A DNA stretch of 64,000 bases from Pipra filicauda (taxonomy: Eukaryota > Chordata > Aves > Passeriformes > Pipridae), in contig NW_024103452.1 in the NCBI RefSeq assembly GCF_003945595.2, forward strand, positions 4,615,260-4,679,259, given 5' to 3'. Under the pieces are notes generated by a model, which was given only the letters and a program-made list of their open reading frames with translations, was not told the origin of the DNA and did not search any database. Of the stretch, positions 12,539 to 26,300 are shown in pieces. Positions within the stretch are counted from its first letter, which is position 1. Every line of letters starts with the position of its first letter. Made by a program: the position numbers and the translations under genes.

Positions 12539-14688
12539 CTGGAAATAAAAAGAAGGAAATGTTTTACATTTTATTATTTATCACTAGAAACATATTAGAA
12601 ATACATTTCGTTACAATCATCCCAACTACTGCAAACTATAATCAAATATGACAGGGAATTTAGGTGTTTTTTGACTGACAGCAAAACTTAATTCTATTAC
12701 TGACAGTATCTATTTTTTATTTATTTTGGATTTAAACCAATATGAATAACAGAATGCAAATGATCCTCATACACCATTTGTCTTACTGCTATGCAGAACA
12801 AAAGGATTTTCAGTCCATTGTGATTAGTATTAGTCTTTAATTGGCAGAAGGAAGAAATCCTGAAATATCCAAAATCATTCAGTATGAGGCAAGCAATTTC
12901 AGTATTTGGTTATGTATACAGCACAAATTTAATTAATTATGCCATCATCTTTGTTTCAAAGTGTTATCTTCAGAAGTTGATTGGAAGCACGAATTACTCT
13001 CTGAGGAACCAAATCCTTAAATCCTGGGAAAATTTCCTGTTCTACTGACTTTTCAAACTCCTGCTTGTCTCAACAAGCCTGTGTCATGCACGTAGTCCAG
13101 ATACACGGATCCTGTTACGCTAAATCAAATCTAATGAGTCACGTCCTAAATGTATCTGTTTTTCTCCCCACTGCTTCTAAAGAAAGCCTTCTATGAGTGT
13201 TGGTGATGATCCTGCCCATGTGAACAGTTAAGTGAGACGAGTCTCATTAAAGAACTGAAATAGCTCCTCACTGTTGTGTCCTGCGCAGTGACTGAAAAGT
13301 TGCTGTCCCCTTGGGATTAATCTGGTCCCCATGAAGCCAGATAGTAAAGAATCACCTTGCCCCCACATATAGTCCTGGGTGGGCCAGACAGTTTTGCCTC
13401 TAATCTGTGAAAAGCAGAGGACTCTACTTTTCACATTTAGCTCATGTTCTCCCAATGTAAGCAAAACAAAGAGGCTGAAAAGGGAAGGGGAGGTAAGACC
13501 ATGCTGTTGGTAGCCACAAAAGTATTCCTCCACTTTCACCTACCACATATCCCCATCAGGTGACTCAAGAACTGATCATCACCATTTGCCCTCATCTCTT
13601 CTGCAGAACTGGTAATTATTTTACAAACAATTAGAGGTTACATTAACATAAGTATTAGTAGTATATTAGTATTGCTGAATGGGTGAAGAAAATGAGCCAC
13701 AATGACACCAAGCCAAAGATACTCATCAAAAAACTTGGTGACCCCAATGCTGATCTGTTCAGATAACTATTTAAAACATATAAAACTCTGAAACCTAGCT
13801 GATAATAATTATTTTTCCGGTATTTGAACCTCAAATATAAACAACTGGTGTTAAAATGCCCTACCTAATTTGCCCTTTATATCCAGGTATAAAGTATCCA
13901 CCAATTAAATTAAAAACCTAGAGGACAACATCTTATTAACCAAGAATCCAGACCTTGCAGTATGCTCAGCAGAAGAAATCAATTGTCTTTGCTATCACCT
14001 TGATCCAAACTATTAATAATTCATCAGAAATGAAATTTAAAAATCAATGTTGGCAAAAGGAGTAGTTGCTATACTCAGCAAAGGGACTCTTCCAGCATGG
14101 ACATATAATGTGTAAATTGTCCCTTGTTGGCATATTTGTTAGTAAGCAAATTCCTTCATTCGGTTTCATTACACGGTATGGAAGGGAGGAATGGAAGGAG
14201 GGAGAATATTTGATTAATGCATGTGGAGCACACAAAGCAGAAAGCAAGTTAGTTACCTATTTTATTGTGATTTTTTAACCTTTTTAGCTTTATTATATGC
14301 ACCTGCTCTTTTGTACAAAAAAAATCAGATAGACTTTTCATATTTATTGACCAAACCACTGTGTGTCTCAAAAATTGTGTTTCAAATTCTACGCTTCAAT
14401 TTTAAATTTGCTTTACATGTCGATTAATATTCTAACTACAGTTCAATACTAATTATTAAGATTAATTACATAATAATTAGATAATAATTAATTAGATAAT
14501 ATATGTAAAGTGCTCTAAGTATAAAATTCACTAAGAAGAACTAAGTATTGTTAATTGCATCTGGGCAAACACTGAAAAAATGCTAAATGAATATTCCTTT
14601 TAATTATAAGCAAATGAATTTCAGCTGTGTTTCAATAGCTTAAATATTTACTTTCTGACTCATTTTCCAACAAAGGATTTTACTTGCA

Positions 14689-14854
14689 GCAATGTGGAAC
14701 AGACTCCCCAGAAAAGTGGTCACAGCACGAAGCCTGCCAGAGTTCAGGAAGCATTTGGACAACGCTCTCAGGCACATGGTGTGATTCTTGGGGCTGTTGT
14801 GTGCAATAATCCTTGTGTTTCCCTTCCAACTCAGGATATTCTATGATTCTATGG
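14689..14854 (+). mobile_element. CR1 LINE, truncated 3' end
   Basis: The segment reads as the terminal part of a bird CR1 non-LTR retrotransposon. It begins near AATGTGGAACAGACTCCCCA and includes AAGCATTTGGACAACGCTCT and CAGGCACATGGTGTGATTCT. It ends in CCCTTCCAACTCAGGATATT followed by two ATTCTATG-type units, the tandem octamer that closes avian CR1 copies instead of a poly-A tail. About 20 bases usually present before the CCTTGTG motif are missing, so this copy carries an internal deletion. It is severely 5'-truncated, as most CR1 copies are, and lacks any reverse-transcriptase coding. The + strand orientation is antisense to SEMA3A. Confidence 0.93.
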
Positions 14855-15187
14855 ATCAAGATATATTTTGTGTGGAAAAATCATAAAACTAGAACTAGTG
14901 TCATAATTCTGTGTGTTTAACACTCTCAATTCTGAGTCCAAGGTTATTCCTTGTATCCCTCACTTTTCTAAATTACTGTAATCTTGTGTCTTTACATGTT
15001 AAGTTTGAAGTGGACTAGGCTGCGGCTCATATTCATCCCATCCTACTTTAGAAAACTGAGATGAAACCCAGCTGCCACTGCTATAAATCCCTCCCTTTTC
15101 AATGAGTAAAATGGGTACCATCAGCAGGTGAGATGTAGCCCATCCATAGTCCAAACTGCTTGCAGAGGAATCTCAACTCAGAAGCAG

Positions 15188-15236
15188 AATAGGACAGGAT
15201 AGGATAGAATAGGATAGGATAGAACAGAACAGAACA
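15188..15236. repeat. Pentanucleotide repeat (GGATA/GAACA-like)n
   Basis: Tandem units AGGAT, AGAAT and AGAAC repeat about ten times with substitutions: a decayed 5 bp minisatellite. The last units shift to AGAAC. Confidence 0.9.
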
Positions 15237-17603
15237 ACTGTCCTGAGAAGGCAAGCTCTGTCATGTTTTATGTGAAGAACACAAAGCCAGGAGACACAAC
15301 AAAGACATTATCCTTGCTGTTAATTACAGGACCATTTTTGATATTAGTGGGTCTAGATCAAGCTAATTGCCAAGGTGATTAATCAGAACTTGTGTTTATA
15401 TACCAAATCAATCCCACTGACAGCAAAGAAGTAGGTTTTCATCTGCCAAAATACAGGCCCGAATACAAATATTCTGAACGGTTTGGAGAAATGAGTTTGA
15501 TCTTGGATTCAAGCAGAGTCAAAGAACTCCTGCCTTTTACATTCAATACCAGTTGTTGGTCCCCAGTAGGCAATATAGGGGATTTGATCAGTCAGGAGGA
15601 AGGAACTAGGCTATCCCCTAACTGGCCTATTAGTGAATCCGACAGAACAGAAGAAATCAGTATTTACATTCTGGTAGGAAGAAAATGTGCTTTGGTCATA
15701 ACTCTTGGTGCCATGAAGCAGAAAAACTTTAGCTCTGTAGCCGAATTCACAGAAAGTCAGTTAAGAATTCAGGATGAGGTACCTCAGTTAAGATGAGATA
15801 TATACAAAAATCCTCCCTCCTCTGCCAAATACTGTTAAAAAGTTAAAAAAAGAAAAAAAAAAAGTTAAAACCCCCAAGTTCTATAGATCTTACAGGAAAA
15901 ATTCTGGCAACTCCTTTGTTAAATGTGAAGCTGATGTAGAATTGTTTACAAAGTTTTCTTACTTTTTAAAAGAGTCGTTTACTTTCCTTTTCCCTTCCTC
16001 ATACTGGGTAGGTCACCAGATGCTCGAGAAGTTTACTGGCACCTCACCTATTAAATTCCTGAGATAATTCAGCACTGTTTAACTGCAGTGCAATCTGGAA
16101 ATGAATTACTCTAAGACGTTAAGGGGTTTTTCCCCCTTCTCTTTTTGCATTTCTTGGAAAAGGAATCCCCAGGTCTGAGATCTAAAGGAACTTCAAAAAT
16201 CTTTCTTCTTTATTCTCAACAGTCTTCAAAGCCACTGAAAACACATCCAACTCTATCACTTTAAAAACAAAAACCTTCTTTACAGCCAGAAATGTATCTC
16301 ATTTTAAAATCTACTTTTATCCTATTAATATAATAGAATAATTTTAGCAACTGTGAGGGGACTCATCTTTTTTCAAAGCAGCAGAACTCAGGATGAGTCA
16401 CCTGCATTGGGCTAGGAGAAACTGATGATCTCAGGCCCTCTATCATCATTTACAGTGGCATGGCCTCCTGCACTACATGATGTGACTGCAGGGTTATGTA
16501 AACTTGTAAAATTTGGGATCACATTTGCCCTTAGGCAAGAAAACAGTTTACAGTGGAATCTGAACATCTTTGAACTTTGTGAATCTTATTAAAAGCATTT
16601 TATAATGAAATTTTAAGGGTAACATTCATTCTAAGAGCACAGACAGAAATAAAAGTATATGTAACCTAACTGCATTTCCTTACTTTCACAAAAGCTTTGG
16701 TGGCTTAGGTCACTTTGCCACTTAGGGGGCTGGATTTGATTCCCTGTTTTTCTGCTTGTTCTGGGGAATTTCATCAAGTTATTCTTTTCCCATATGGATC
16801 TCAGCTCAAGACCTTAAGAGAAGTCTTGGAATAACCTGAGGTGGGCAGAACTGTGTTGCCAGTCTCATGGGCAACTATTTCAGTTGTGCATTCAGAATCT
16901 CAGTAGAGCTGCATCTGATCTCTGCAGAGGAATGAACGTAACAGAGCCTCTCTGCAGCAGTCAGTCCCTTATCTCAATTTATTTCTGTGATAGAAATACG
17001 TAACCTTCTTAACCTTCTTCTTTGTCCAGTGTTCTAAATAATGCCTATTATCTGTTTTTGTTTAGAAAGGTTAATGGATACTGGAAACAAAGAGGAATCT
17101 AAATAAACAGGATAATGAACACTAAGTCTGTCAGACTGAAAAGTAAGTGACAATAGTTATACAAGAAATAACAAAAATATCTACTCATTCACATTTTCCC
17201 CAGAGATGTAAAGCAATACAGCTTCAAAAAATCTAGCCTTCTGACATATCAGAATTAACTGTAATTATTAGGAATAAAAAAGGCACTGTCAAATGAGAAA
17301 TGAAATCTCTTCTATGCTGCAGAGCTTGTGTTTTAACCCTGGAAAAATTAGAAATTCCTTTAGCAGTTGCAGTGAAGAAGTGAGGAGTGCTGTGGAACAG
17401 GGGTGTCAGGGAGCCACTGTTTTCTTTTACTTAGGAAGTAATTTTCATTAGGCTGAGCATATATATCAGTTGAAAGATCAGGTTTGAAAGGACAATTTCA
17501 AACATACGAGATAAAAATAGAAAATATGATGAATTAAAGAAGCGAAGTTATTTCTGCTTTTTTGTGCCTTATATTTAAGAAGGCTTTTAAAAGAATATTA
17601 TGG

Positions 17604-17660
17604 ACATATATATTATTTACACATATATGTTTTTATGTATACGTGCGTACGTATATATTT
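17604..17660. repeat. TA/CA/CG alternating purine-pyrimidine tract
   Basis: ACATATATATTA and ACACATATATGT lead into ATACGTGCGTACGTATATAT, an almost purely alternating purine-pyrimidine run with three CpGs. It is an imperfect palindrome that could adopt non-B structure. Confidence 0.75.
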
Positions 17661-18256
17661 AATCTTCTGCAATGATAGTTCAGAACATAAATGGGCCAAG
17701 CTGATTTACACAAGCTAAGGAGCGACCCCAGGCATACAATTAAAACTCGTTTCATAAGTGTCCCATCTTCTTAGACTACGGGAAATTTCAAAGGCAGTTA
17801 AATATTTCTAGAATGTGATGATACCAGTTTCAAGTTGTAAATATGGATGCCTTACATAGACTGAATTTTAGTCATTCATAAACTAAAAACAGAGAATCAG
17901 GTAGAAGCAAACATTTTTAAAAATGCCAATGGAAGATAGAAACTATTCTAGTCGCCGTATCATCCACTGCAGAGATATCTGTTTCACTGTTCTAGATTTA
18001 ATGATGATTGAAAATTTCTTAACAGCCAGACAGATGCTCTGTTTTCCGTTTGTTCTCACTAAGAATGACTCAGCCAATATTTGGGAAAAAAAACAATTCC
18101 AAGGAAAGGATAATGCAGCATAATTGACTAAAATATTTGACTTCAGTCGAATTCTCCAGCCATTGCTCAAACTTCTTCTGAAGTTGTTAATACGAATGCC
18201 AAAATTAAAATCCAAGTGACATTGTTATTGCAGTTTCATATGCTACAAGAAAATCA

Positions 18257-19624
<1,368 letters not shown>

Positions 19625-19694
19625 CTGGAAGTTGTAAACACCCCATAGACTATTGGATTTTTAGGGTCTTTTGAGTTCATTAGGAACACATCCT
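19625..19694 (-). CDS. SEMA3A: SEMA3A coding exon (70 bp), residues ~309-332
   Basis: A 70 bp exon preceded by TTACAG. The first two bases, AG, complete the Gln codon opened by the C at 19793. It encodes DVFLMNSKDPKNPIVYGVFT followed by TS and two bases of a split Ser codon. The donor is GTATAG, weaker than its neighbours. DVFL and NP-VYGVFT are typical of class 3 semaphorins. The acceptor is followed directly by another AG (ACAGAG). Use of the second AG would drop two bases and shift frame, so the first is the only productive choice. Confidence 0.96.
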
Positions 19695-19772
19695 CTGTAA
19701 CAATACGAAGAGAGAGAAAAGAAAATTAGGTTACATTCATAGAGATAATACCTGAAAACATTTCTATATTCA

Positions 19773-19907
<135 letters not shown>

Positions 19908-21043
19908 CTAATAACGAAAGTATTTTGCATTAATATATAGCAACAGTCCTTGTCTGAAGTATCAACAGAGTACAGAGAAAATAGAGTAAATAAGATGCTA
20001 TTTAGAGAAAACGAGAGAAGAATTCACTCTTTACGTACAAAAGCATTATAATGTTGCAAAGACCCAAACTATGAATTACTTTTATTTAACATTGTATAGT
20101 GACATATTTCATAGTAGCACATAATTTAAACCCCAAAAAAAACCCAAAACTCTTTATATATTGTAATATATATATATATACACATAACACTGGAAAAAGA
20201 CAAACAGCCAGAATATTTTGCTTCAGAGTTCCCAGTCTGCCCTGTCCTGGAAAAGCTGAGGGGGTTTATTATGCTTAACTGGGTAGCAAAAAAGTAGAAA
20301 TGCAAGTTGCAATGGAACAAAGTAGATAAAAATGCCAGAACAGTGGGATCAGTTGTACAGCTGCAAAATGTAGGAATAAAGGGCCCCAAGGACTTCATAC
20401 TTAAGGGCTAATTGGTTTTAAAGCAGCTACTACTGAATTTGAGGAGCTAAACTGAAATTGCGCTTATGAATTAACATGAATTTTTACTGAAATTATCATA
20501 GTTGCCAAAGCTACAACATTTTTTAATATAATTTCATTTGTAGAAATATTTTTAAAAGTCTGTCAGAAAATAATTTGGACATTTATCACTGTGGATTCTG
20601 CAGTCACTAAGGGTCTTTGGAATGGTTGCCCATTTCTGGAGCTAACCTTAAACAACTGTTTTAAAGATTTTCACTAATGTGGGAATGGAAAATTATTAAC
20701 ATTTAAAAAGCAAATTCTTTAAATGTTTTTGGCCCACCTGGAAGTATCACATTTCCTGTAAAAGACTCTCTTTTGCAGACACATTCTAAGCCTCAGAAGA
20801 TGCCTATGACTTTTTAAACAAAACATCATAGTTTGTGATATTTGCCCCCAGAAAGAAGAACCAAATAGTATTCCTTTTGATGTGTTATTTCCTAACTATA
20901 TTTCACTTGGGATGATCCCTGCTTTAGTACAATGCCAATGTTAATACTGCATGGTTCACAGGCTAGAAAATGCAATTTCTAAAACTGCTTGCAAAGCATG
21001 CTGCAAGTGCATTCACTCCCACACGAAGGACTCATCATCCTAC
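19908..21043 (-). other. SEMA3A: SEMA3A intron, 1.1 kb
   Basis: GT-AG intron between the 143 bp and 115 bp exons. It contains a short TA tract at about 20155-20186 and otherwise nothing recognisable. Confidence 0.85.
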
Positions 21044-21186
21044 CTTGCAGATCTGCCCTATTCTGGCATGAGTGGCTTTTCCAGTGTGCTCTCCATCAAT
21101 TGCATTTTCACGGAAGAAGAAATAGATTTTGTCATCTTCTGGATTGTCGCTCTCTGGTATCAGGTGAGCACTGATAAATCTGGGAT
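21044..21186 (-). CDS. SEMA3A: SEMA3A coding exon (143 bp), residues ~223-270
   Basis: The acceptor TTCTCAG is followed by AT, completing Asp223, then 47 codons beginning PRFISAHLIPESDNPEDDKI and continuing YFFFRENAIDGEHTGKATHA, RIGQICK. The exon closes exactly after the Lys codon (phase 0) at a GTAGGA donor. YFFFRE and ARIGQICKND are core sema-domain motifs. The Cys of GQIC corresponds to human Cys269, which pairs with Cys381 in the exon at 12319-12538. This exon sits at the left end of the 22.8 kb intron. From here the exons become closely spaced. Confidence 0.97.
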
Positions 21187-22410
21187 CTGAGAAGACAATG
21201 CCGTTGTCCATGTTACTACTCCATGAACTGAATCACTTGTCTTCCTTATATCAATGAACTGTCATTTTGCTTCCCAGGAATCAATTATAGCATCACATGG
21301 TAAATATTTCTGTGTTTACATTCCTCTTGTCTTTAATACAGAGAGGTACTTGCTACAGATATCTAATAAACAGATGTTAATTTTATTATTAGAGTAATTA
21401 AACATTCGTGAAATTTCTTTACAAGTGGTTGTACACCATTACAACATGGCTTCATAATTCCATGTATTTATTACTGATATTTTTCTCGTTTCTTTGTATG
21501 TTTAGACTTAGGTTAATAACCTTTTTGTATACGTTGCAAGTAAAATGAAAGAATTATTGAGACAAATGTAATATTCCTCATTTTAGCAATAAAAATGAAT
21601 AGATAAATTATCTTACATCTAAAAAGGCATTAATTCATTACTCTCAAAAAGCTAAGTTAAAAAATAAATTTTCATTGATATTGTCTACTTCCACATGATA
21701 CCACTAATCCCCAAATTTTTGTCTTCTTCTCAGAAGAGAAATGTATTTTTGAATTTTTATTCAGATTGTTGAAATACTTTGTCTTGTCATTTTTGTAAAG
21801 TTTGAGGGTTTTTTTATAAATACGTCTTATTTCTTGACAATTAGACTGACAACATTATTTGGTGGTAAAAAAGATACAGGAACAAAAGAAAATACATAAA
21901 ATGCGGACATACTGATGGGTTACATAAAAAATGTTGTAAACAAGTTTTGGGAGAGAGCATTTTATGGAATTCCTATCAGTAAATTCATACCAGTGGTGAA
22001 TCTGGCTCATCGTTGTATTTTACAGAGATACTTCAGCTGGTATCTTTCACTATATTTGGAAAAAGAAGGCATATCCAACAGATTTACCAATCTGTTTTAT
22101 AACCACTCTACATCCTGCTGGGATAATTAACTGTGAACTATATTTAACTACTCAGAGTCCTGTTCCTATGTGAAATTATAAGCTATTTTAGTGTCATGTA
22201 TTAACATCTTTTCAGTGTATATTTACTGCTATACAGTCATGGAAATAATGAACTTTGCTTTGTTTTGGCAGTTTGCACTGGCTGCTCTGTGGAACCTCTT
22301 GCTTTATTAAGGATGGCAGTATTTTTAAGCAACATATTTTGATATATTTACACATATGCACATACAACTTTAGATGTTTCTACTATATGAGTACATATTG
22401 CATAATTTTG

Positions 22411-22480
22411 CGTGTGTATGTATATATTCACATATATTCTCTGTGTGTGCATATATATGAGTGTATGTGTATATATGAGT
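22411..22480. repeat. TG/TA-rich simple repeat
   Basis: Interrupted runs of GTGTGTATGTATATAT, CTGTGTGTGCATATATATGA and GTGTATGTGTATATATGAG: a compound dinucleotide microsatellite with frequent substitutions. Confidence 0.8.
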
Positions 22481-22599
22481 ACAGAAAGATGAGCATACTG
22501 GTTTACATCAAAGTTTACTTAGATCAATATATAAACTCCAACATTTTCCAGAAGTAATTATGCAAGACAAAGAAAGAATACGGTGAGTACAAATAACAC

Positions 22600-23350
22600 T
22601 ATCCAAAAATAAAGTACCTTCTTCCAATTATTTTCAGTGTAGCTGATTCCCTGAGTTCATTGCTTTCTACATGCTTAGTAACTCTCAACAAAGTTTTCAT
22701 CCAGTTATCTGTGTAGATTCTTCTTGAACCCACACAAATTTACAGCATTCAGAGTGTCCTTCTGGAATTTGTTCCTCACCTACACAATGTAATGAACTAA
22801 AATTTGGTACTGATTTTGTGTTTTGAACATTGACCTTAATATCTTCATTTGGTTCCTCTCAAATCTGGTATTGGAAATACCCCCAGATGTTCGAGATATA
22901 AATGAACTCTTACACAAGGGCTGTAGCAGTGGTGTTTGTTGAGGTTTTTTTCTATTAATTCCTAATATTTAATGCAGATTTGACAGTTCCTAAGCAGCAA
23001 TGTGAAATTGTCATGGAACTTTATGTGCCATAACCCCAGAATGTGGTGATGCTCTGCCCACAGACCATTCTTTTCTATGTGAAGCTAGGCATGTTTTCCT
23101 CATGGTTTACCACTGCACCATTCATCAAGAATAATTTAACTTGTCATTTATTGCTTAGCTACCCAGTTGCATAATATCCTTTTGTAATTCTTCACAGTCT
23201 TCTTTTGTCTTACTATGTTGGATAACTTAGTATCGTGTGAAAAAAAAAATTCTCGTCCTGCCACTCAACCTCTTTTTCAGGTTATTTATGAAGATGTTGA
23301 ACACAGGCCACAGAACAGATCTCAGTGGAACTGTGTCTACTACCTATTGT
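22600..23350 (-). mobile_element. Ancient CR1-like LINE remnant (reverse transcriptase to 3' region)
   Basis: On the minus strand, a degraded CR1 copy starts near 23350 in the part that encodes the PQGSVLGP-LFN-F-NDLE motif of the reverse transcriptase. The DNA reads TGTTCAACATCTTCATAAAT followed by AACCTGAAAAAGAGG. It continues through AGACTGTGAAGAATTACAAA and GGATATTATGCAACTGGG. Near 22860-22640 it reaches the late part, where TATTTCCAATACCAGATTTG and GTGTGGGTTCAAGAAGAATC resemble the region before the CR1 3' UTR. Several in-frame stops and indels are visible, so it is not functional. It looks much older than the CR1 at 14689. Family assignment is by recall of archosaur and turtle CR1 consensus and the ends are approximate. 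Confidence 0.75.
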
Positions 23351-26300
23351 CTGTTAAAATAAATATTTTTAGACATCTGAAAACCTGAAAAATCTGTAAG
23401 CAGCTTAATCTTTCCACCTCAAACCCCAGTAACGCAAGCTATTAAATGTGCTTCTTTCCTTTCTAGCATGCATTTAAGAGCCTTAAAGTTACACTGACAC
23501 GAGATCCAAGATCAATAATATCTAGACTATATTGTACCACGGTAAATATCTATACTTTATATATGATATACTAGGGCTTTGCACGTGACTTATATCTCAA
23601 GAAACAAGGGCTACAGCTTGAAAATTTCTGCACTGCAGCCTGTGAAGGATCCATCAGAGAAAGAGGATACTCATTAGTAGACACTGTTCTGGGCTACTGG
23701 ATCTGGTGAACCTCGTCTGAATGAGCTGTTTTGACATTCTTAAGGTCTTAAAGAAAAATGGCAAAAAATCACATTTGACCAAAACCTAATTACATTCCCA
23801 AATGGTTGAATGATTTGTTTCTAGCACAATGCGTCTTGTAAATCACAAGGCAACAAGTTCTAAAATAAATCACTATAATATCACGCATCAAAAATCTAAC
23901 TTTCCATTGGCCTATGAAGATACTGTGGGGAGTCCCATTTGAGTCAAAAATATTGCTGATGTAGTACAGGCTATATAAACTTGCCCTCAGTTAGCATATT
24001 ATTATTCTTTTGTTTCCCTCTCATAGTTTTGCAAGTGAACCTAGAAACAGTAAGACAGTTTAGTATTAAAGCAGGGCTGATACAAGAATGATAGAAAAAT
24101 AGTTGAATAAACTGAAAATATGTATTTCAAATGGTCCTGTCAGATGGGTAGCAGAGGAGAGGACTGTGAGGAAGGCAGATAAAATTAATGCCATAGCATG
24201 AGCACACGTGGGTATGCTTTGTATACACCTACCTGTGCTCATCTGAGAATTCAGATTTTCACTTAGTGATTAATAATCCTAACTACATTCCTGAAAATAA
24301 AGTGGTCACACAGCCTCACATTAGAATGCACCCACTGTACATCATGGAATAGTTTTTCTTGAACAACACTGATGCTTCTTACTGCACATACTTTGGATTG
24401 TTTTTTCCATCTAGTTAAATCGATACGTTTTAGTCAATAAAAGAGTGGTTCTTGATGTAATAAGGCCCTTGCTCTTGCTACCTGGTGGTGTTTGGGCTTT
24501 TTCCCTCTTCCATCTAACAGATTTATGTCTATGCAGTGAAACAAGTAAAGGAAGAACAGGCTACATACATTCTGTTGCACATAGAAATAGATTAATTTCT
24601 GTTCAGAATGGATGTAATGGTCACAAAAGCAACATCATGATACATCAGCAACATCATGTGTGGAGAGAGGGAAAGAAATGTGGTTCATGATTTCATGGGT
24701 TATAAACCTAAGAAGTGGGTGGTGTGAACTACTGATCTGTAGTGTGTTCTTTATTGTTTCATTAGTGGAGGAGCTGTTTGACTTGCCTGAGGCTTGATGC
24801 ACACTTGCATTTAACTCCAGGGCTGCAGACCATGCTTACTACTGACTGTTTAGGGTCCTGATGAATCAATCTGCCAGATGGCCAGCAGTCACGCAACACA
24901 GCCCTCCCTATGGACTGCATTTTTTTATTGCTCTTCTTTGAGCATTGGAAAGGAGATATCCACAGATGAGGGAATTAGGGACTTTTTCTTGACTCTCCTA
25001 ATTGCTCACCCAGGCATTAGGAGAAAGAATGTCATCCATGAATGTGTATGTTCAAGTATTGAGACTGCCCTGCCTTACTCTGCAAAATTAAACAGGTTCA
25101 CTATCAAGGGGTCCCCATGGGAAGTTTAAAATAATACAGTCAGGGTTGACCTATTTCATACCTTCAACACAGCCCCCCAAAGAAATGCTGGAGTGAACTT
25201 CAAGGAAGTTTTACTGAATGGGAAGTGGGACTTAGACTCAAAATCACCAGTAACAGTTGCAAGTCAGTGCACTGCAGCTATAGTGGATAGATGAGATGAC
25301 TTCAAAATTCTGTGTATGAATTATCAAGCGTTCTGCAACCCTAAAAATGTCTCCAATTTGTGCAGCCCTAAAAAATGGTGTCACAGCAGTTCAACACTTT
25401 CTTGAACAATCTCTCATTGGCTAAAAGTCCAGAAAGCTTGTTTTGAGAAAATGGATTTAAGAAATAATTTGACGGCAAATATTTTGCAATGATTCATTGC
25501 TTTTAAAAAACAAGCAGACAACGTGGAAGAGTGCTTTAGAAAACAGTATACATCAAACAAACATTTCTGAAACATGTTTAAGCATGATCAAAGGAGAAAC
25601 AAAGCCACAGCATAAACATGATCAAAATAAAATTACAGCTAAAAACACTCCTCTGATCTTGCAGCCAACACGAACAAGCTAAAAATAAAAACTCAGATTT
25701 TTATTTAAAACAATCAGCCTCAAGAAGCAAATTATTAAAGCCCACACCTTTTCAGTCTCCTTTTTCCAGTTGTCTTGGCTGTGGGGTTATTTCTCAGATC
25801 CCACATGACACCTTTGAACACCACTTTGTGTGCCCTCCTGCAATTACCAGCTCTGCAGACGTTTCACTGGCAGCAGCCCATTAAACTGTCCTTCGTGAGA
25901 AATCTGGCTCTTTATGAAAACGACACCTTGGTCCAGCTGCCTCTATGATTTATATGCCATTGTTTGCTTAGTTAAGTAATGGAAACATGTTTTGCTTGTC
26001 TCAGCATTTCAGGTGGAGAAAAAGCTAAGGAAAATCGATCTGCATTGGTTCTTTTACAAATGTTACTCTTTAGCAGCAACAGCCTCACAAATACATACAA
26101 CACCCCAAGAGCAAGAAACCATAAAAGTCAGAAATTGGCTTTCTAACCGAATTGTATTAGCATTTTAATGAAGATCTATAAACTTGAAGGCACAGAAATT
26201 ACCTTTAGCTGTCAAGACTGAATAAGCTGAAGGAACAGAAGCTGGGGTCATCTCTTCATCACTTGACAGGAGCCAAAGGGCAGTTCTCCCAGGAAATGTT

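Noticed and set aside
12233..12598. 121-codon plus-strand open frame
   Set aside because: It lies across the 220 bp SEMA3A exon on the opposite strand and is a shadow of it.
15392..15796. 134-codon plus-strand open frame in an intron
   Set aside because: No signature, no domain and no splice or promoter context was recognised. With about 7% stop codons per position, one frame of this length is expected by chance in six frames of 64 kb.
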